DNA of 57,543 nt, from contig NZ_BDBX01000056.1 of the NCBI RefSeq assembly GCF_001613205.1, positions 1-57,543 of the forward strand, read 5' to 3'. Every line of letters starts with the position of its first letter. Position 1 is the first letter of the stretch. This document shows, one piece after another, positions 1 through 8,269 of the stretch. Source of the DNA: Nocardia sienata NBRC 100364. Lineage in GTDB: Bacteria; Actinomycetota; Actinomycetes; Mycobacteriales; Mycobacteriaceae. Position numbers and translations under genes: made by a program. The notes under the pieces are model-generated. The model saw nothing but the letters and a program-made list of their open reading frames with translations. It was not told where the DNA came from and searched no databases.

Positions 1-1
1 C

Positions 2-94
2 CACCCCCTCACCTTCACGAGCGAGCTTCAGCTGACCCGCGACGATTACGCTGTTGCCCGACCGCCCCTCGAGTACCGCCGTCGCGAGCGGTGA
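2..94 (+). CDS. C-terminal fragment of an unidentified protein
   Basis: An open frame enters from the left edge and stops at TGA 92-94, giving 30 residues that end in PPLEYRRRER. No start lies inside the window. The stop falls four bases before the purB stop codon on the other strand, so the two genes would converge with almost no gap, as at other junctions in this window. The fragment is too short to assign a family. It is called because its codons are G/C-rich at third positions and it ends cleanly at a gene boundary; chance openness cannot be excluded. Confidence 0.45.
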   Translation, partial: HPLTFTSELQLTRDDYAVARPPLEYRRRER

Positions 95-97
95 CTC

Positions 98-1525
98 TCA
101 GAGGATCGGTGACGGCGTATATCGAGCCGCTTCCGGGTAAGCCGAGATCAGCTTGCCCACCTGCGCCACCACCTCCGCGACCTGCGCGTCGGCCGCGCCG
201 ATGAACGCCGACTTCTCCGCCAGCGCCGTATCCAGGGCCGCCCGGTCCAGGGGCAGCCGGTCGTCGGCGGCCAGCCGGTCCAGCAGGTCGGGTTCGCGGC
301 CCTGTTCCCGCATCGCCAGCGCGACCGCCACCGCGTGCTCCTTGATCACTTCGTGCGCGGCCTCCCGGCCGACCCCGGCCCGGACCGCGGCCATGAGGAT
401 GCGCGTGGTCGCCAGGAACGGGAGATAGCGATCCAGTTCGCGAGCTATCACGGCTGGGTAGGCGCCGAATTCGGCCAGCACGGTCAGGAAGGTCTCCATC
501 ATGCCGTCGATCGCGAAGAAGGCGTCCGGCAGCGCGACCCGGCGGACTACCGAGCAGAAGACATCGCCTTCGTTCCACTGCGCGCCGGCCAGTTCGGCGG
601 CCATCGAGCCGTATCCGCGCAACACCACCTGCAGGCCGTTGACCCGTTCGCACGAGCGGGTGTTCATCTTGTGCGGCATGGCCGAGCTGCCGACCTGACC
701 CGGCTGGAAACCCTCGGTCACCAGTTCGTGGCCGGCCATCAGCCGGATGGTGTGGGCCAGCGAGGACTGCGCGGCACCGATCTGCACCAGCGCGGACAGC
801 ACATCGTGGTCCAGGGAACGCGGGTAGACCTGTCCGACGCTGGTCAGCACGCTGGTGAAGCCCAGGTGCCGGGATACCTGCTGTTCGAGCGCGGTCAGTT
901 TCGCGGCGTCACCGCCGAGCAGATCCAGCATGTCCTGCGCGGTGCCCATCGGGCCCTTGATCCCGCGCAGCGGATAGCGGTCGACGAGTTCACGCAGCCG
1001 GGTGAGTCCGATGAGCAGCTCGTCGGCGGCCGAGGCGAAACGTTTACCGAGGGTGGTGGCCTGCGCGGCAACATTGTGGGAACGCCCCGCCATCACCAGC
1101 GTTTGATATTCGGCAGCCCGTTCGGCCAGCCGGGCGGCCACCGCGACGCCGTGGGAGTGGATATGTTCCAGCGACAGCCGGATCTGCAACTGCTCCACGT
1201 TCTCGGTGAGATCGCGGCTGGTCATCCCCTTGTGCACATGCTCGTGCCCGGCGAGGGCGTTGAACTCCTCGATACGGGCCTTCACATCGTGGCGGGTCAC
1301 CCGTTCCCGTTCGGCGATGGAGGCCAGGTCGACCTGTTCGACGACCCGCTCGTAGTCCTCCACCACACCGGGCGGGACGTCGACACCCAGTTCGGCCTGG
1401 GCGCGCAGCACCTCCAGCCACAGCCGCCGCTCGAGCACGATCTTCTGCTCGGGAGACCACAGATGCACCAGCTGCGGACTGGCGTAGCGGGTGGCGAGGA
1501 CGTTGGGGATCAGGTCTGAGGTCAC
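98..1525 (-). CDS. purB: adenylosuccinate lyase
   Basis: PurB acts twice in purine synthesis in the cytoplasm: it splits SAICAR to AICAR plus fumarate, and adenylosuccinate to AMP plus fumarate. The 475-residue product has the family length. The fumarase/aspartase superfamily signature GSSAMPHKMN is at residues 279-288, TSRDLTEN (substrate binding) at about 102-109, and the conserved GRSHNVAAQATT segment, with a candidate catalytic His, at about 147-158. The ATG lies six bases after the TetR gene's stop, so the two may be co-transcribed. purD lies about 4.4 kb away on the same strand, echoing the purD-purB neighbourhood of M. tuberculosis (Rv0772-Rv0777). Confidence 0.96.
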   Translation of the reverse strand: MTSDLIPNVLATRYASPQLVHLWSPEQKIVLERRLWLEVLRAQAELGVDVPPGVVEDYERVVEQVDLASIAERERVTRHDVKARIEEFNALAGHEHVHKGMTSRDLTENVEQLQIRLSLEHIHSHGVAVAARLAERAAEYQTLVMAGRSHNVAAQATTLGKRFASAADELLIGLTRLRELVDRYPLRGIKGPMGTAQDMLDLLGGDAAKLTALEQQVSRHLGFTSVLTSVGQVYPRSLDHDVLSALVQIGAAQSSLAHTIRLMAGHELVTEGFQPGQVGSSAMPHKMNTRSCERVNGLQVVLRGYGSMAAELAGAQWNEGDVFCSVVRRVALPDAFFAIDGMMETFLTVLAEFGAYPAVIARELDRYLPFLATTRILMAAVRAGVGREAAHEVIKEHAVAVALAMREQGREPDLLDRLAADDRLPLDRAALDTALAEKSAFIGAADAQVAEVVAQVGKLISAYPEAARYTPSPIL

Positions 1526-1531
1526 GTCCGG

Positions 1532-2170
1532 TCAGTCTAATGACCGGTAGCGGTCGATCGGCTGGTGCGTCGCCGGAGCGACGATATCGATGACCTCCAG
1601 CAGCGCGCCCCGGGCCGTCCGGCGGGGTTGCGGGTCGGATTCGCTGAGGGCGGCGACCACCGCGCCGTCCACCACCGCGACCAGTCGGCGCAGTTGTTCG
1701 GGCCGCACCATCCGGTCGGATCGGCGCAGCACATCGGAGAGCAGCTCGTCCAGCTGCCCGCGTAGTCGGAGCTGGACCTCGCGTAGCTCGGGGTGCCGGG
1801 CCGAGGCGACGGTGCGTTCGTAGCGGGCGATCAACCGCCCGCGCGCGCCCTCGTCCACGCCTTCGGGACCGATAAGCAGATCGAGAACCAGGTCGACGGT
1901 CGCCTCCGCACCACGACGGCGGTGGGTCACCTCGCCGATCCGCCGCCGCATGGCCTCGAGTTCGGCGTTGCCGCTGAACTCGACCGCCCGCGCGATCAGA
2001 TCCTCGAGCGATTCGAAGTAATAGGTCGTGGAGGCCAGTGGAAGTTCGGCGCGGGTCGCGACCGAGCGATGCCGCACCGCGTCGAAACCGCCTTCGAGCA
2101 GTAACTCGGCAGCGGCAGCCACCAGCGCCTGGCGACGCCGTTCACCCTTCGGAGTCGTCGCGGTTATCAC
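1532..2170 (-). CDS. TetR family transcriptional regulator
   Basis: The 212-residue protein has the TetR pattern: an N-terminal helix-turn-helix (residues about 10-55, with RRQALVAAAAELLLEGGFDAV and the later TTYYFESLEDL turn) followed by an all-helical ligand-binding domain of unknown specificity. A GTG start at 2170 is chosen because it puts the DNA-binding domain about ten residues from the N terminus, as in the family; the frame stays open further upstream. It precedes purB with a six-base gap. A TetR gene also lies near purB in M. tuberculosis (Rv0775), so this is probably its counterpart. The ligand and targets are not visible; an inverted repeat upstream may be its operator. Confidence 0.85.
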   Translation of the reverse strand: MITATTPKGERRRQALVAAAAELLLEGGFDAVRHRSVATRAELPLASTTYYFESLEDLIARAVEFSGNAELEAMRRRIGEVTHRRRGAEATVDLVLDLLIGPEGVDEGARGRLIARYERTVASARHPELREVQLRLRGQLDELLSDVLRRSDRMVRPEQLRRLVAVVDGAVVAALSESDPQPRRTARGALLEVIDIVAPATHQPIDRYRSLD

Positions 2171-2245
2171 CGTGCCATCGTGCCAGTCGTCATCAATACA
2201 TCCGTGCGAAATGAGGGAAAGGGGAAACAACCATCGATGTTTCTA

Positions 2246-2259
2246 CCGCATCCATGCGG
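2246..2259. promoter_or_regulatory. inverted repeat upstream of the TetR gene (possible operator)
   Basis: CCGCAT-cc-ATGCGG is a perfect 6+2+6 palindrome about 76 bases upstream of the TetR start, in the gap before the aminotransferase stop. The heptamer CGATGTT occurs on both sides of it. TetR regulators commonly bind such palindromes in their own promoters. The role is inferred from position only. Confidence 0.35.
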
Positions 2260-2282
2260 CGATGTTGTCGTACTGTGGAAAA

Positions 2283-3467
2283 TCATTGCCGTGCACGGGG
2301 TTGTCCTGTGCTGTGCCGCAAGTAGTCCCGGAGCCGGGTGAGCGCCGCTTCGATCTCCGCCGTCGCTCCGGCGAAGGAGAGGCGGATGGTGCGATGCCCG
2401 TTGACGGTGTCGAAATCCAGACCCGGCGCCAGCGCCACTCCGGTGTTGGCCAGTACGTCCGCGCACCAGGCCATGGAATCGTCGGTGAGGTGGCCGATAT
2501 CGGCGTAGGCGTAGAACGCGCCGTCGGCGGGTGCGAGGTCGGTGATACCGAGCTCGGCCAGCCCTTCCAGCAGGATGGCGCGGTTGATCGCGTACCGGTG
2601 CACATGCGCGTCGAGTTCGGTCCGCGCTTCGTCACCGAACGCGTGCAATGCCGCGTACTGCGAGATCGCGGGCGGGCAGACGGTCATATTCGAGGCCAGC
2701 CGCTGGAGCGCCGGAAGCAATACGGGCGGTGCCAGCATCCAGCCCAGCCGCCAGCCGGTCATCGAGAAATACTTCGACACCGATCCGATGACCACTCCCG
2801 AGCGAGAGGTCTCCCACGCCGAGGCTGTCCGCTCACCTCCGTAGGTGATGCCGTGATAGATCTCGTCGGAGATCAGCAGCGTGCCGTGCGTATCGCACCA
2901 GCGGGCCAGCGCCGCGAGTTCGTCCGGATCGATCATGGTGCCGGTCGGGTTGGCGGGACTGGCCACGATCAGGCCCCGCGGCGGTTCCGGAAGTTCTTCG
3001 AGCATGGCCACGGTCGGCTGGAACCTGGTCTCGGCGCGACAGTCCAGTTCGACCACCCGGCAGCCGAGCGCGGCCAGCGTATTGCGGTAGGCCGGGTAGC
3101 CGGGGCGCGCGACCACCACGGTGTCACCGGGATCGAACGCTGCCAGGAAGATGAGGGTGAACGCGCCGGAGGACCCGGTGGTGACCACGACGTCGTCGGG
3201 ATCCACCGGATAACCGTAGGTCCGGTGATGGTGCCCGGCGATCGCCTGACGTAGTGGCAGGATGCCGAAAGTCTCCGTGTAGCCGAGCAATTCGGCATCG
3301 ATGGCGGTCTTCGTCGCACGTAGCACCGGAGCCGGTGCCGGTGTCGAGGGCTGCCCGGCCGCGAGACTCAGTACGTCGCCGTGCGTTCGGGCGCGTTCGG
3401 CGGCGGCTTTCCAGACATCCATCACGTAGAAAGGGGGGATGGTCGAGCGCCGGGATTCAGTGGACAC
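2283..3467 (-). CDS. class I/II pyridoxal-phosphate aminotransferase
   Basis: A 394-residue fold-type I aminotransferase of the aspartate aminotransferase superfamily, cytoplasmic and probably homodimeric. Visible landmarks: the phosphate-binding TTGSSGAF loop at about 96-103, SPANPTG at 170-176, DEIY at 201-204, the SVSKYFSMTGWRLGW segment whose Lys (about 232) would form the Schiff base with PLP, and the following Arg for the substrate carboxylate. The start is GTG 3467. It is transcribed away from the M23 peptidase gene, leaving a 54-base divergent spacer. The amino donor and acceptor cannot be told from sequence; aspartate, alanine or aromatic specificity are all possible. Confidence 0.9.
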   Translation of the reverse strand: MSTESRRSTIPPFYVMDVWKAAAERARTHGDVLSLAAGQPSTPAPAPVLRATKTAIDAELLGYTETFGILPLRQAIAGHHHRTYGYPVDPDDVVVTTGSSGAFTLIFLAAFDPGDTVVVARPGYPAYRNTLAALGCRVVELDCRAETRFQPTVAMLEELPEPPRGLIVASPANPTGTMIDPDELAALARWCDTHGTLLISDEIYHGITYGGERTASAWETSRSGVVIGSVSKYFSMTGWRLGWMLAPPVLLPALQRLASNMTVCPPAISQYAALHAFGDEARTELDAHVHRYAINRAILLEGLAELGITDLAPADGAFYAYADIGHLTDDSMAWCADVLANTGVALAPGLDFDTVNGHRTIRLSFAGATAEIEAALTRLRDYLRHSTGQPRARQ

Positions 3468-3521
3468 CCGACCGACGGTAGAACACCGCTTCGGGCGGTT
3501 CGACAGCTATGGTCTGCTCTG

Positions 3522-4973
3522 ATGCTCGACAAGGCCGGCCGGCGGGCCGACGGCCCGCCAACACAGGACCCCGACTCCACCGCGCCCGGTCGCGGGACCG
3601 GGGCTCTGCGCCGACGCTGGAACCGGGCCGTGCACCCGCTTTCCGGGGCGCCGCGCCGGGACGCGCGCCCGGGCGCGTCGGCCGCGACGCCCGAGCCTGC
3701 CGGCCACGAACTCGCCACCTACTCCGGCCGGAGGCCGCAGGTCCCGCACGACTCGGAGCAGGACTCCGCCGAGCACCACTCCGGCGCGGTCGACACCGGA
3801 TCGGAGCAGGACTCCGCTGAGCACGACCCCGGCGCGGTCGACACCGGATCGGCGGCAACGGGTCCGGGGCGCGGCGACGCACCGGAAACCACGGACCCGG
3901 GCCGCGGCGGTGCCAGCCGGCCGGAAACCACAGGTCACGATCCCGCCCCCGGTCCCGACGATCCCGAACCCGGCACCGGAGAGCGATCCATATCCCTGGA
4001 CCGCGCGGCAGCGACCGGTGGTGGCCTGGTCATCGCCCCCGGCTGGCGGGAGCGTGCCGCCGCGCAGGCCCGGACGCCGGGTCCCCGGGTGGTCGCCGCC
4101 CACCGGTGGCTGCGGCGACCCGCCGTGGACCTCTGGTCCCGCCGTCCCACCCGGGCCGAACTCGCCGACCTCGTCGCGCGCAGGCCGTCCGCCGAGGACA
4201 TCGCCTCCGTGGCCCGGCGCCACCGTGTACTCATCGGGGTCCTGCTGCTCGCCCTGCTGCTGACGGCGGGCGACGGATCCGCGGGTATCGCGGTCACCGA
4301 CCGGAGCCCGGTTCCGGGAATCGCCTACCGCGTGGCTCTCGCCCATCCGCTGCAACTGTCCGCGCCGGTGCCGTCGGTACGCCGCTATCTCGATGCCATC
4401 GACAACGGGGAACGCCTGCGCGAACAGGCGGTGGTGGCCGCGGCCGCCCGGGCCACCCTGGAACGCGCCAAGGCCGAGGCCGCGGCCGCGGTCGCCGGCC
4501 ACGAGCAGCCCTGGATCAACACCGCGCCGGTGCCCGGCGGACTCGAGGGCGGGCTGATCCCGCCCGGCGCCGTGCCGCCCGGCGCCGGTGGTTACGTCCT
4601 GCCCGCGCCGGGCACCTTCACCTCCGGTTTCGGCAGCCGGTGGGGCACGTTCCATCGCGGTATCGATATCGCCGGCCCGATCGGCACCCCGATCTACGCC
4701 GTCGCGAGCGGCACCGTGATCGATGCGGGTCCCGCCGCCGGTTTCGGCCTGTGGGTGCGGATCCGGCACGACGACGGCGCCATCTCCGTCTACGGCCATA
4801 TGTACGATTTCTTCGTCTCGGTCGGGGAACGGGTCCCGGCCGGTATGCAGATCGCGCGAATGGGCAACCGCGGCGATTCCACCGGACCGCATCTGCATTT
4901 CGAGATCATCTTGGACGGTCGACATGTCGATCCGCAGCGCTGGCTCGCAGTGCACGGGCTCTCGTACCAATGA
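3522..4973 (+). CDS. membrane-anchored M23 family peptidase
   Basis: The 483-residue product has a long polar N-terminal half (about residues 1-230, rich in Pro, Gly, Asp and Glu, probably cytoplasmic). One hydrophobic segment follows (about 233-250, HRVLIGVLLLALLLTAG), then an Ala-rich helical linker and a C-terminal LytM/M23 domain (about 366-475). The zinc ligands are visible as H and D in HRGIDIAG and the HLHFE pair near 455, so the domain looks active. M23 enzymes cut peptidoglycan cross-links outside the membrane. ATG 3522 is chosen because earlier in-frame starts would overlap the divergent aminotransferase gene. The N-terminal half carries a 48-base tandem repeat. A transglycosylase gene follows after about 390 bases. 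Confidence 0.88.
   Translation: MLDKAGRRADGPPTQDPDSTAPGRGTGALRRRWNRAVHPLSGAPRRDARPGASAATPEPAGHELATYSGRRPQVPHDSEQDSAEHHSGAVDTGSEQDSAEHDPGAVDTGSAATGPGRGDAPETTDPGRGGASRPETTGHDPAPGPDDPEPGTGERSISLDRAAATGGGLVIAPGWRERAAAQARTPGPRVVAAHRWLRRPAVDLWSRRPTRAELADLVARRPSAEDIASVARRHRVLIGVLLLALLLTAGDGSAGIAVTDRSPVPGIAYRVALAHPLQLSAPVPSVRRYLDAIDNGERLREQAVVAAAARATLERAKAEAAAAVAGHEQPWINTAPVPGGLEGGLIPPGAVPPGAGGYVLPAPGTFTSGFGSRWGTFHRGIDIAGPIGTPIYAVASGTVIDAGPAAGFGLWVRIRHDDGAISVYGHMYDFFVSVGERVPAGMQIARMGNRGDSTGPHLHFEIILDGRHVDPQRWLAVHGLSYQ
3753..3848 (+). repeat. 48-bp in-frame tandem repeat in the M23 peptidase gene
   Basis: Two adjacent 48-base units (3753-3800 and 3801-3848) differ at three positions. Each encodes 16 residues beginning SEQDSAEH and ending GAVDTG. 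They lie in the low-complexity N-terminal region before the transmembrane segment, so copy number could change without touching the catalytic domain. Confidence 0.9.
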
Positions 4974-5366
4974 GCCCGGGGCGCCAGGGCAAATTCACAG
5001 AATCCGAAAAGTCGATCATCGGATAACGACTGTCCGCACGACTTACACGGATGTAAGTCCTGGTACATCGATTTCTCTCAGGAGAATAAAACCAACAGTT
5101 ATGTTTGTGTTCAACTTCTGTTAATCTACCGCAATCAATCTGTGATTTGCCAGATAACGAATCGCAAGTTCGTTTGTCGCACGGTTATCGACTCGAGTCC
5201 GAACATTCCGAGCGACCGGTCGCCCCGGCGGGTGCAGTATGCCATCGGCGCGGACAACTGAATCTCCCATTTCCCATCACAAGTAATCGAGAAGCAGCGC
5301 AACGACCGCGCCGACGGCCATGACACCCGGCGGCGGAAACCCGCGCGCTGTCGGAGAGCCGTCCCC
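4974..5366 (+). promoter_or_regulatory. AT-richer leader region of the transglycosylase gene, with an 8-bp hairpin
   Basis: This 393-base gap is clearly poorer in G+C than its surroundings between about 5080 and 5200. It holds a perfect inverted repeat GACTTACA-CGGA-TGTAAGTC at 5040-5059 (8-bp stem, 4-base loop). No U-tract follows, so it looks more like an operator or RNA hairpin than an intrinsic terminator. The long leader (over 300 bases) before the 5367 start would allow RNA-level control. A c-di-AMP riboswitch core, known ahead of some actinobacterial rpf-like genes, was looked for by eye and not found. Confidence 0.4.
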
Positions 5367-5900
5367 ATGCGTTTACGAAACCTGTTACCGCTCGTCGCCG
5401 TCGCCACTGCCGTCGTGGTACCCACCCAGGCACACGCCGACGCACCCGTCACCGGTGTGCCCTCAGCACTGCAGGCTCCCGCCCAGCAGGCACAGCAGCA
5501 GCTCAACCAATGGCAGCAGCAGGTGCGACAGGGCGGGCTGCAGCAGTCGCTACCGGAGACCATCCAACCGGTGTCCTACTCCAACAACCTGGACGGCTGG
5601 ATCCGCAACGCCCTGCACGTCCTCGGCCGGCACGGTATCCCGGCCAGCTACGACGGTATCCACCGAAATGCCATGCGCGAGTCCGGCGGTGACCCCCAGG
5701 CGATCAACACCTACGACTCGAATGCCGCGGCGGGCACCCCGTCGAAGGGGCTCATGCAGGTCATCGATCCCACCTTCCAGGCCTACCACGTGGACGGCAC
5801 CTCATGGGATATCTACGACCCGGTCGCCAATATCGCCGCGGCCTGCAACTACGCCGCCCACCGGTACGGCTCCATCGACAACGTCTTCGGGGCGTACTGA
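5367..5900 (+). CDS. secreted lytic transglycosylase (SLT domain)
   Basis: A 177-residue exported protein. Residues 1-25 form a signal peptide (MRLRN, hydrophobic core, cleavage near AHA-DA). A Gln/Ala-rich linker (about 35-60) follows, then a soluble-lytic-transglycosylase-like domain from about 75 to the end. The catalytic Glu is E105 in NAMRESGGDP, followed by GTPSKGLMQVI (about 123-133) and a C-terminal ANIAAACNYAAHRYG helix, all typical of the fold. It should cleave peptidoglycan glycan strands in the cell wall, perhaps in growth or resuscitation like Rpf proteins, to which this compact architecture is related. Its long AT-richer leader suggests regulated expression. Confidence 0.88.
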   Translation: MRLRNLLPLVAVATAVVVPTQAHADAPVTGVPSALQAPAQQAQQQLNQWQQQVRQGGLQQSLPETIQPVSYSNNLDGWIRNALHVLGRHGIPASYDGIHRNAMRESGGDPQAINTYDSNAAAGTPSKGLMQVIDPTFQAYHVDGTSWDIYDPVANIAAACNYAAHRYGSIDNVFGAY

Positions 5901-5922
5901 CCGGTCGGCCGGAAGGCCGGCC

Positions 5923-5961
5923 CGGTGCGGGCGAGCGCACGCCGCGGCGCCGCCCGCACCG
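5923..5961. terminator. hairpin between the transglycosylase gene and purD
   Basis: CGGTGCGGGCG (5923-5933) pairs perfectly with CGCCCGCACCG (5951-5961), an 11-bp GC stem between two convergent stop codons. No U-tract is present, as is common for actinobacterial terminators. It could serve both genes. Confidence 0.55.
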
Positions 5962-5968
5962 CCGGGCC

Positions 5969-7240
5969 TCAGAGAGAGATACGGTCCTCGACAGCGGCCA
6001 GTCCGATATCGGAGCGGTAGTGGCTCCCGGTCAGTTTGATACCGGCCAAACGGTCGTAGGCCGCCTCCCGGGCCGCCGCCAGATCGACCCCGGTGCCGAC
6101 GATATTGAGCACCCGCCCACCCGCGGAGACCAGCGCGCCGTCCGCACGCTGCGCCGTCCCGGCGTGCAGCACCGTCGCCGCGTCGTCGGTCGCCGCGTCA
6201 CCGGCGCCACTGATCACATCGCCGGACCGCGGCCGGCCCGGATAGTTCTCCGCGGCCAGCACCACGGTGATCGCGGCGCCGTCACGCCAGCGCGGCGCGG
6301 GCGTCTCGGCCAGGGTGCCGGTCGCGGTGGCGTACAGCAATTCTCCGAGCGGACTGTCCAGCAGGGCGAGCACCGCCTGTGTCTCGGGGTCACCGAACCG
6401 GCAGTTGAACTCCACCACCGCGGGCCCGGCCGCGCCCATCGCCAGCCCCGCGTACAGCAGTCCGCTGAAAGCGGCGCCGCGACGGACCAATTCGGCGGCC
6501 ACCGGCGCCACCACCTCGTCGACGATCTGCTCGACCGTCCCGTCGGGCAGCCACGGCAGCGGGGTGTAGGCACCCATCCCGCCCGTATTGGGCCCGGTAT
6601 CGCCGTCCCCCACCCGCTTGTGATCCTGCGCGGGCAGCAGCGGCACCACCGTCTCCCCGTCTACCAGGCAGAACAGCGAAACCTCCGGGCCGTCCAGAAA
6701 CGATTCCAGCAACACCGGGTGGCCCTGTTCGAGCAGTTCGGCGGCATGCCCACGGGCCGCCGAACGGTCGGGTGTGACGACCACACCCTTACCCGCGGCG
6801 AGCCCGTCGTCCTTGACCACCCAGGTCGGGCCGAAACGGTCCAGCGCCGCATCCAATTCGGCGGGCGAGTCCACGACTTCGCTGTGCGCGGTACGCACTC
6901 CGGCAGCCGCCATCACGTCTTTGGCGAACGCCTTCGATCCCTCGATCCGGGCCGCCGCGGCCGACGGACCGAAACAGGAGATTCCGGCCGCACGCACCGC
7001 ATCGGCCACACCCAGGACCAGCGGTACCTCCGGACCGATCACCACCAGATCCGCGGCCACCTCCCGAGCCAGCGCGACCACCGATTCCGCGGAACCCGCG
7101 TCCACCGGCCGCACCTGCGCGTGCTGGGCGATACCGGCGTTACCGGGCGCGGCGACGATCGCGCTCACCGCCGGATCACGGCGCAGCGCAAGGACGAGGG
7201 CGTGTTCACGGGCTCCTGAACCGATGACGAGTACTCGCAC
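5969..7240 (-). CDS. purD: phosphoribosylamine-glycine ligase (GAR synthetase)
   Basis: PurD joins phosphoribosylamine and glycine using ATP, the second step of purine synthesis, in the cytoplasm. The 423-residue length fits. The N-terminal Rossmann-like domain begins MRVLVIGSGAREHAL, the ATP-grasp domain includes KDDGLAAGKGV, and the signature TGGMGAYTPLPWL and NCRFGDPETQ (metal and nucleotide site) are present. The start is GTG 7240. It shares its strand with purB; the segment between them (TetR, aminotransferase, M23 and transglycosylase genes) interrupts any single pur operon. Confidence 0.96.
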   Translation of the reverse strand: MRVLVIGSGAREHALVLALRRDPAVSAIVAAPGNAGIAQHAQVRPVDAGSAESVVALAREVAADLVVIGPEVPLVLGVADAVRAAGISCFGPSAAAARIEGSKAFAKDVMAAAGVRTAHSEVVDSPAELDAALDRFGPTWVVKDDGLAAGKGVVVTPDRSAARGHAAELLEQGHPVLLESFLDGPEVSLFCLVDGETVVPLLPAQDHKRVGDGDTGPNTGGMGAYTPLPWLPDGTVEQIVDEVVAPVAAELVRRGAAFSGLLYAGLAMGAAGPAVVEFNCRFGDPETQAVLALLDSPLGELLYATATGTLAETPAPRWRDGAAITVVLAAENYPGRPRSGDVISGAGDAATDDAATVLHAGTAQRADGALVSAGGRVLNIVGTGVDLAAAREAAYDRLAGIKLTGSHYRSDIGLAAVEDRISL

Positions 7241-7427
7241 CCGGACAGCTTATAGGTGCGGTATCGACCCCCGGCGGGGCAGGCTCACCGCCGGTCCCCG
7301 CCCGGTACCAGCGACTTCACCCCGCCGACGGCCATCTGTGGATGATGGAGGAAACACCTTGAACGGGTGGACAACCCGCGTGCCGGGCCCAGCGACCCCG
7401 GTGCGCGTATACGGGAGGACGTGCGCA

Positions 7428-7805
7428 ATGGGTCTGATGGACGGAATCATGGGAAACGCCGGACAGGTGGAGCCGGCCCGGGCCCAGCAGGAATACCAGC
7501 GGCTACTCGGCAACGGCGAACAGGTCTACTCCGCCTACATCCTGGTCCGCGACGCCATGCTGTTCACCAACCGGCGGCTCATCCTCATCGACAAACAGGG
7601 CCTGTCCGGCCGCAAGGTGAGCTACCACAGCATCCCCTATCGCTCGATCACCCATTTCGCGGTGGAGACAGCGGGCACCTTCGACCTCGACGCGGAGCTG
7701 GTGCTGTGGATCTCGGGTACCGACACGCCGCTGCAGAAGAAGTTCAACCGCCAGGTCGACATCTACGAGGTGCAGGGAATTCTGTCGCACTTCGTCGGAG
7801 CGTGA
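7428..7805 (+). CDS. bacterial PH-domain protein
   Basis: The 125-residue protein matches the bacterial pleckstrin-homology family: a short N-terminal helix (MGLMDGIMGNAGQV), then a beta-rich domain with the typical YILVRDAMLFTNRRLILID strand pair, a strand ending in ISYRSITHF-like sequence (here IPYRSITHFAVE), and a C-terminal helix (VDIYEVQGILSHF). No signal peptide or membrane segment is seen. ATG 7428 is preceded by GGGAGGAC with good spacing; the frame is open further upstream but without such a site. The cellular role of this family is unknown; oligomerisation or membrane association is usually suggested. Confidence 0.85.
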   Translation: MGLMDGIMGNAGQVEPARAQQEYQRLLGNGEQVYSAYILVRDAMLFTNRRLILIDKQGLSGRKVSYHSIPYRSITHFAVETAGTFDLDAELVLWISGTDTPLQKKFNRQVDIYEVQGILSHFVGA

Positions 7806-7842
7806 GTGCGTTCTTCGGCGCGGCGACACTAGTCTCGCCCCC

Positions 7843-8268
7843 ATGGCATCTGTTTTCAGTGCGATCATCGCCGGTGACCTGCCGGGCCGGTTCGTCTGGG
7901 AGGACGACGAATTCGTCGGGTTCCTCACCATCGCTCCGGTGACGCCGGGACACACCCTCGTGGTGCCCCGCAAAGAGATCGATCAGTGGCAGGACATCGA
8001 GCCCGAGGTCTTCGCGCGCCTCAACGGGGTCGCGCAGAAGATCGGCCAGGCCGTACGCGCGGCCTGGGACGCGCCGCGGGCGGGTCTGCTGATCGCGGGC
8101 CTCGAGGTCCCGCATCTGCATGTGCACGTCTTCCCGGCATTCACCATGGGGAATTTCGATATCTCCGGCGCCGATCCGAACCCGGAGCCGGAGTCCCTCG
8201 ACGACGCCCAGGCGCGGATCAAGCAGGCGCTGCGCGATCTCGGCCACGGCGCGAACGTTCCCGCCTGA
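7843..8268 (+). CDS. HIT family hydrolase
   Basis: A 141-residue histidine-triad protein. The triad HLHVHVF is at 91-97, with the upstream TPGHTLVVPRKEIDQW strand-loop (about 34-49) typical of the HIT fold. Members hydrolyse nucleotide phosphoramidates or dinucleoside polyphosphates using the central His; the exact substrate is not evident. Its stop codon is one base from the convergent phoR stop. The same HIT gene lies beside phoR in M. tuberculosis (Rv0759c), which supports both assignments. Confidence 0.92.
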   Translation: MASVFSAIIAGDLPGRFVWEDDEFVGFLTIAPVTPGHTLVVPRKEIDQWQDIEPEVFARLNGVAQKIGQAVRAAWDAPRAGLLIAGLEVPHLHVHVFPAFTMGNFDISGADPNPEPESLDDAQARIKQALRDLGHGANVPA

Positions 8269-8269
8269 G

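Noticed and set aside
335..1519. A long plus-strand open frame opposite purB
   Set aside because: It lies entirely antisense to a clear purB gene and has a shadow-like, His/Gln/Arg-rich composition caused by GC-rich codons on the other strand.
5060..5366. Possible c-di-AMP (ydaO-type) riboswitch ahead of the transglycosylase gene
   Set aside because: The conserved core segments of that motif could not be found in the leader.
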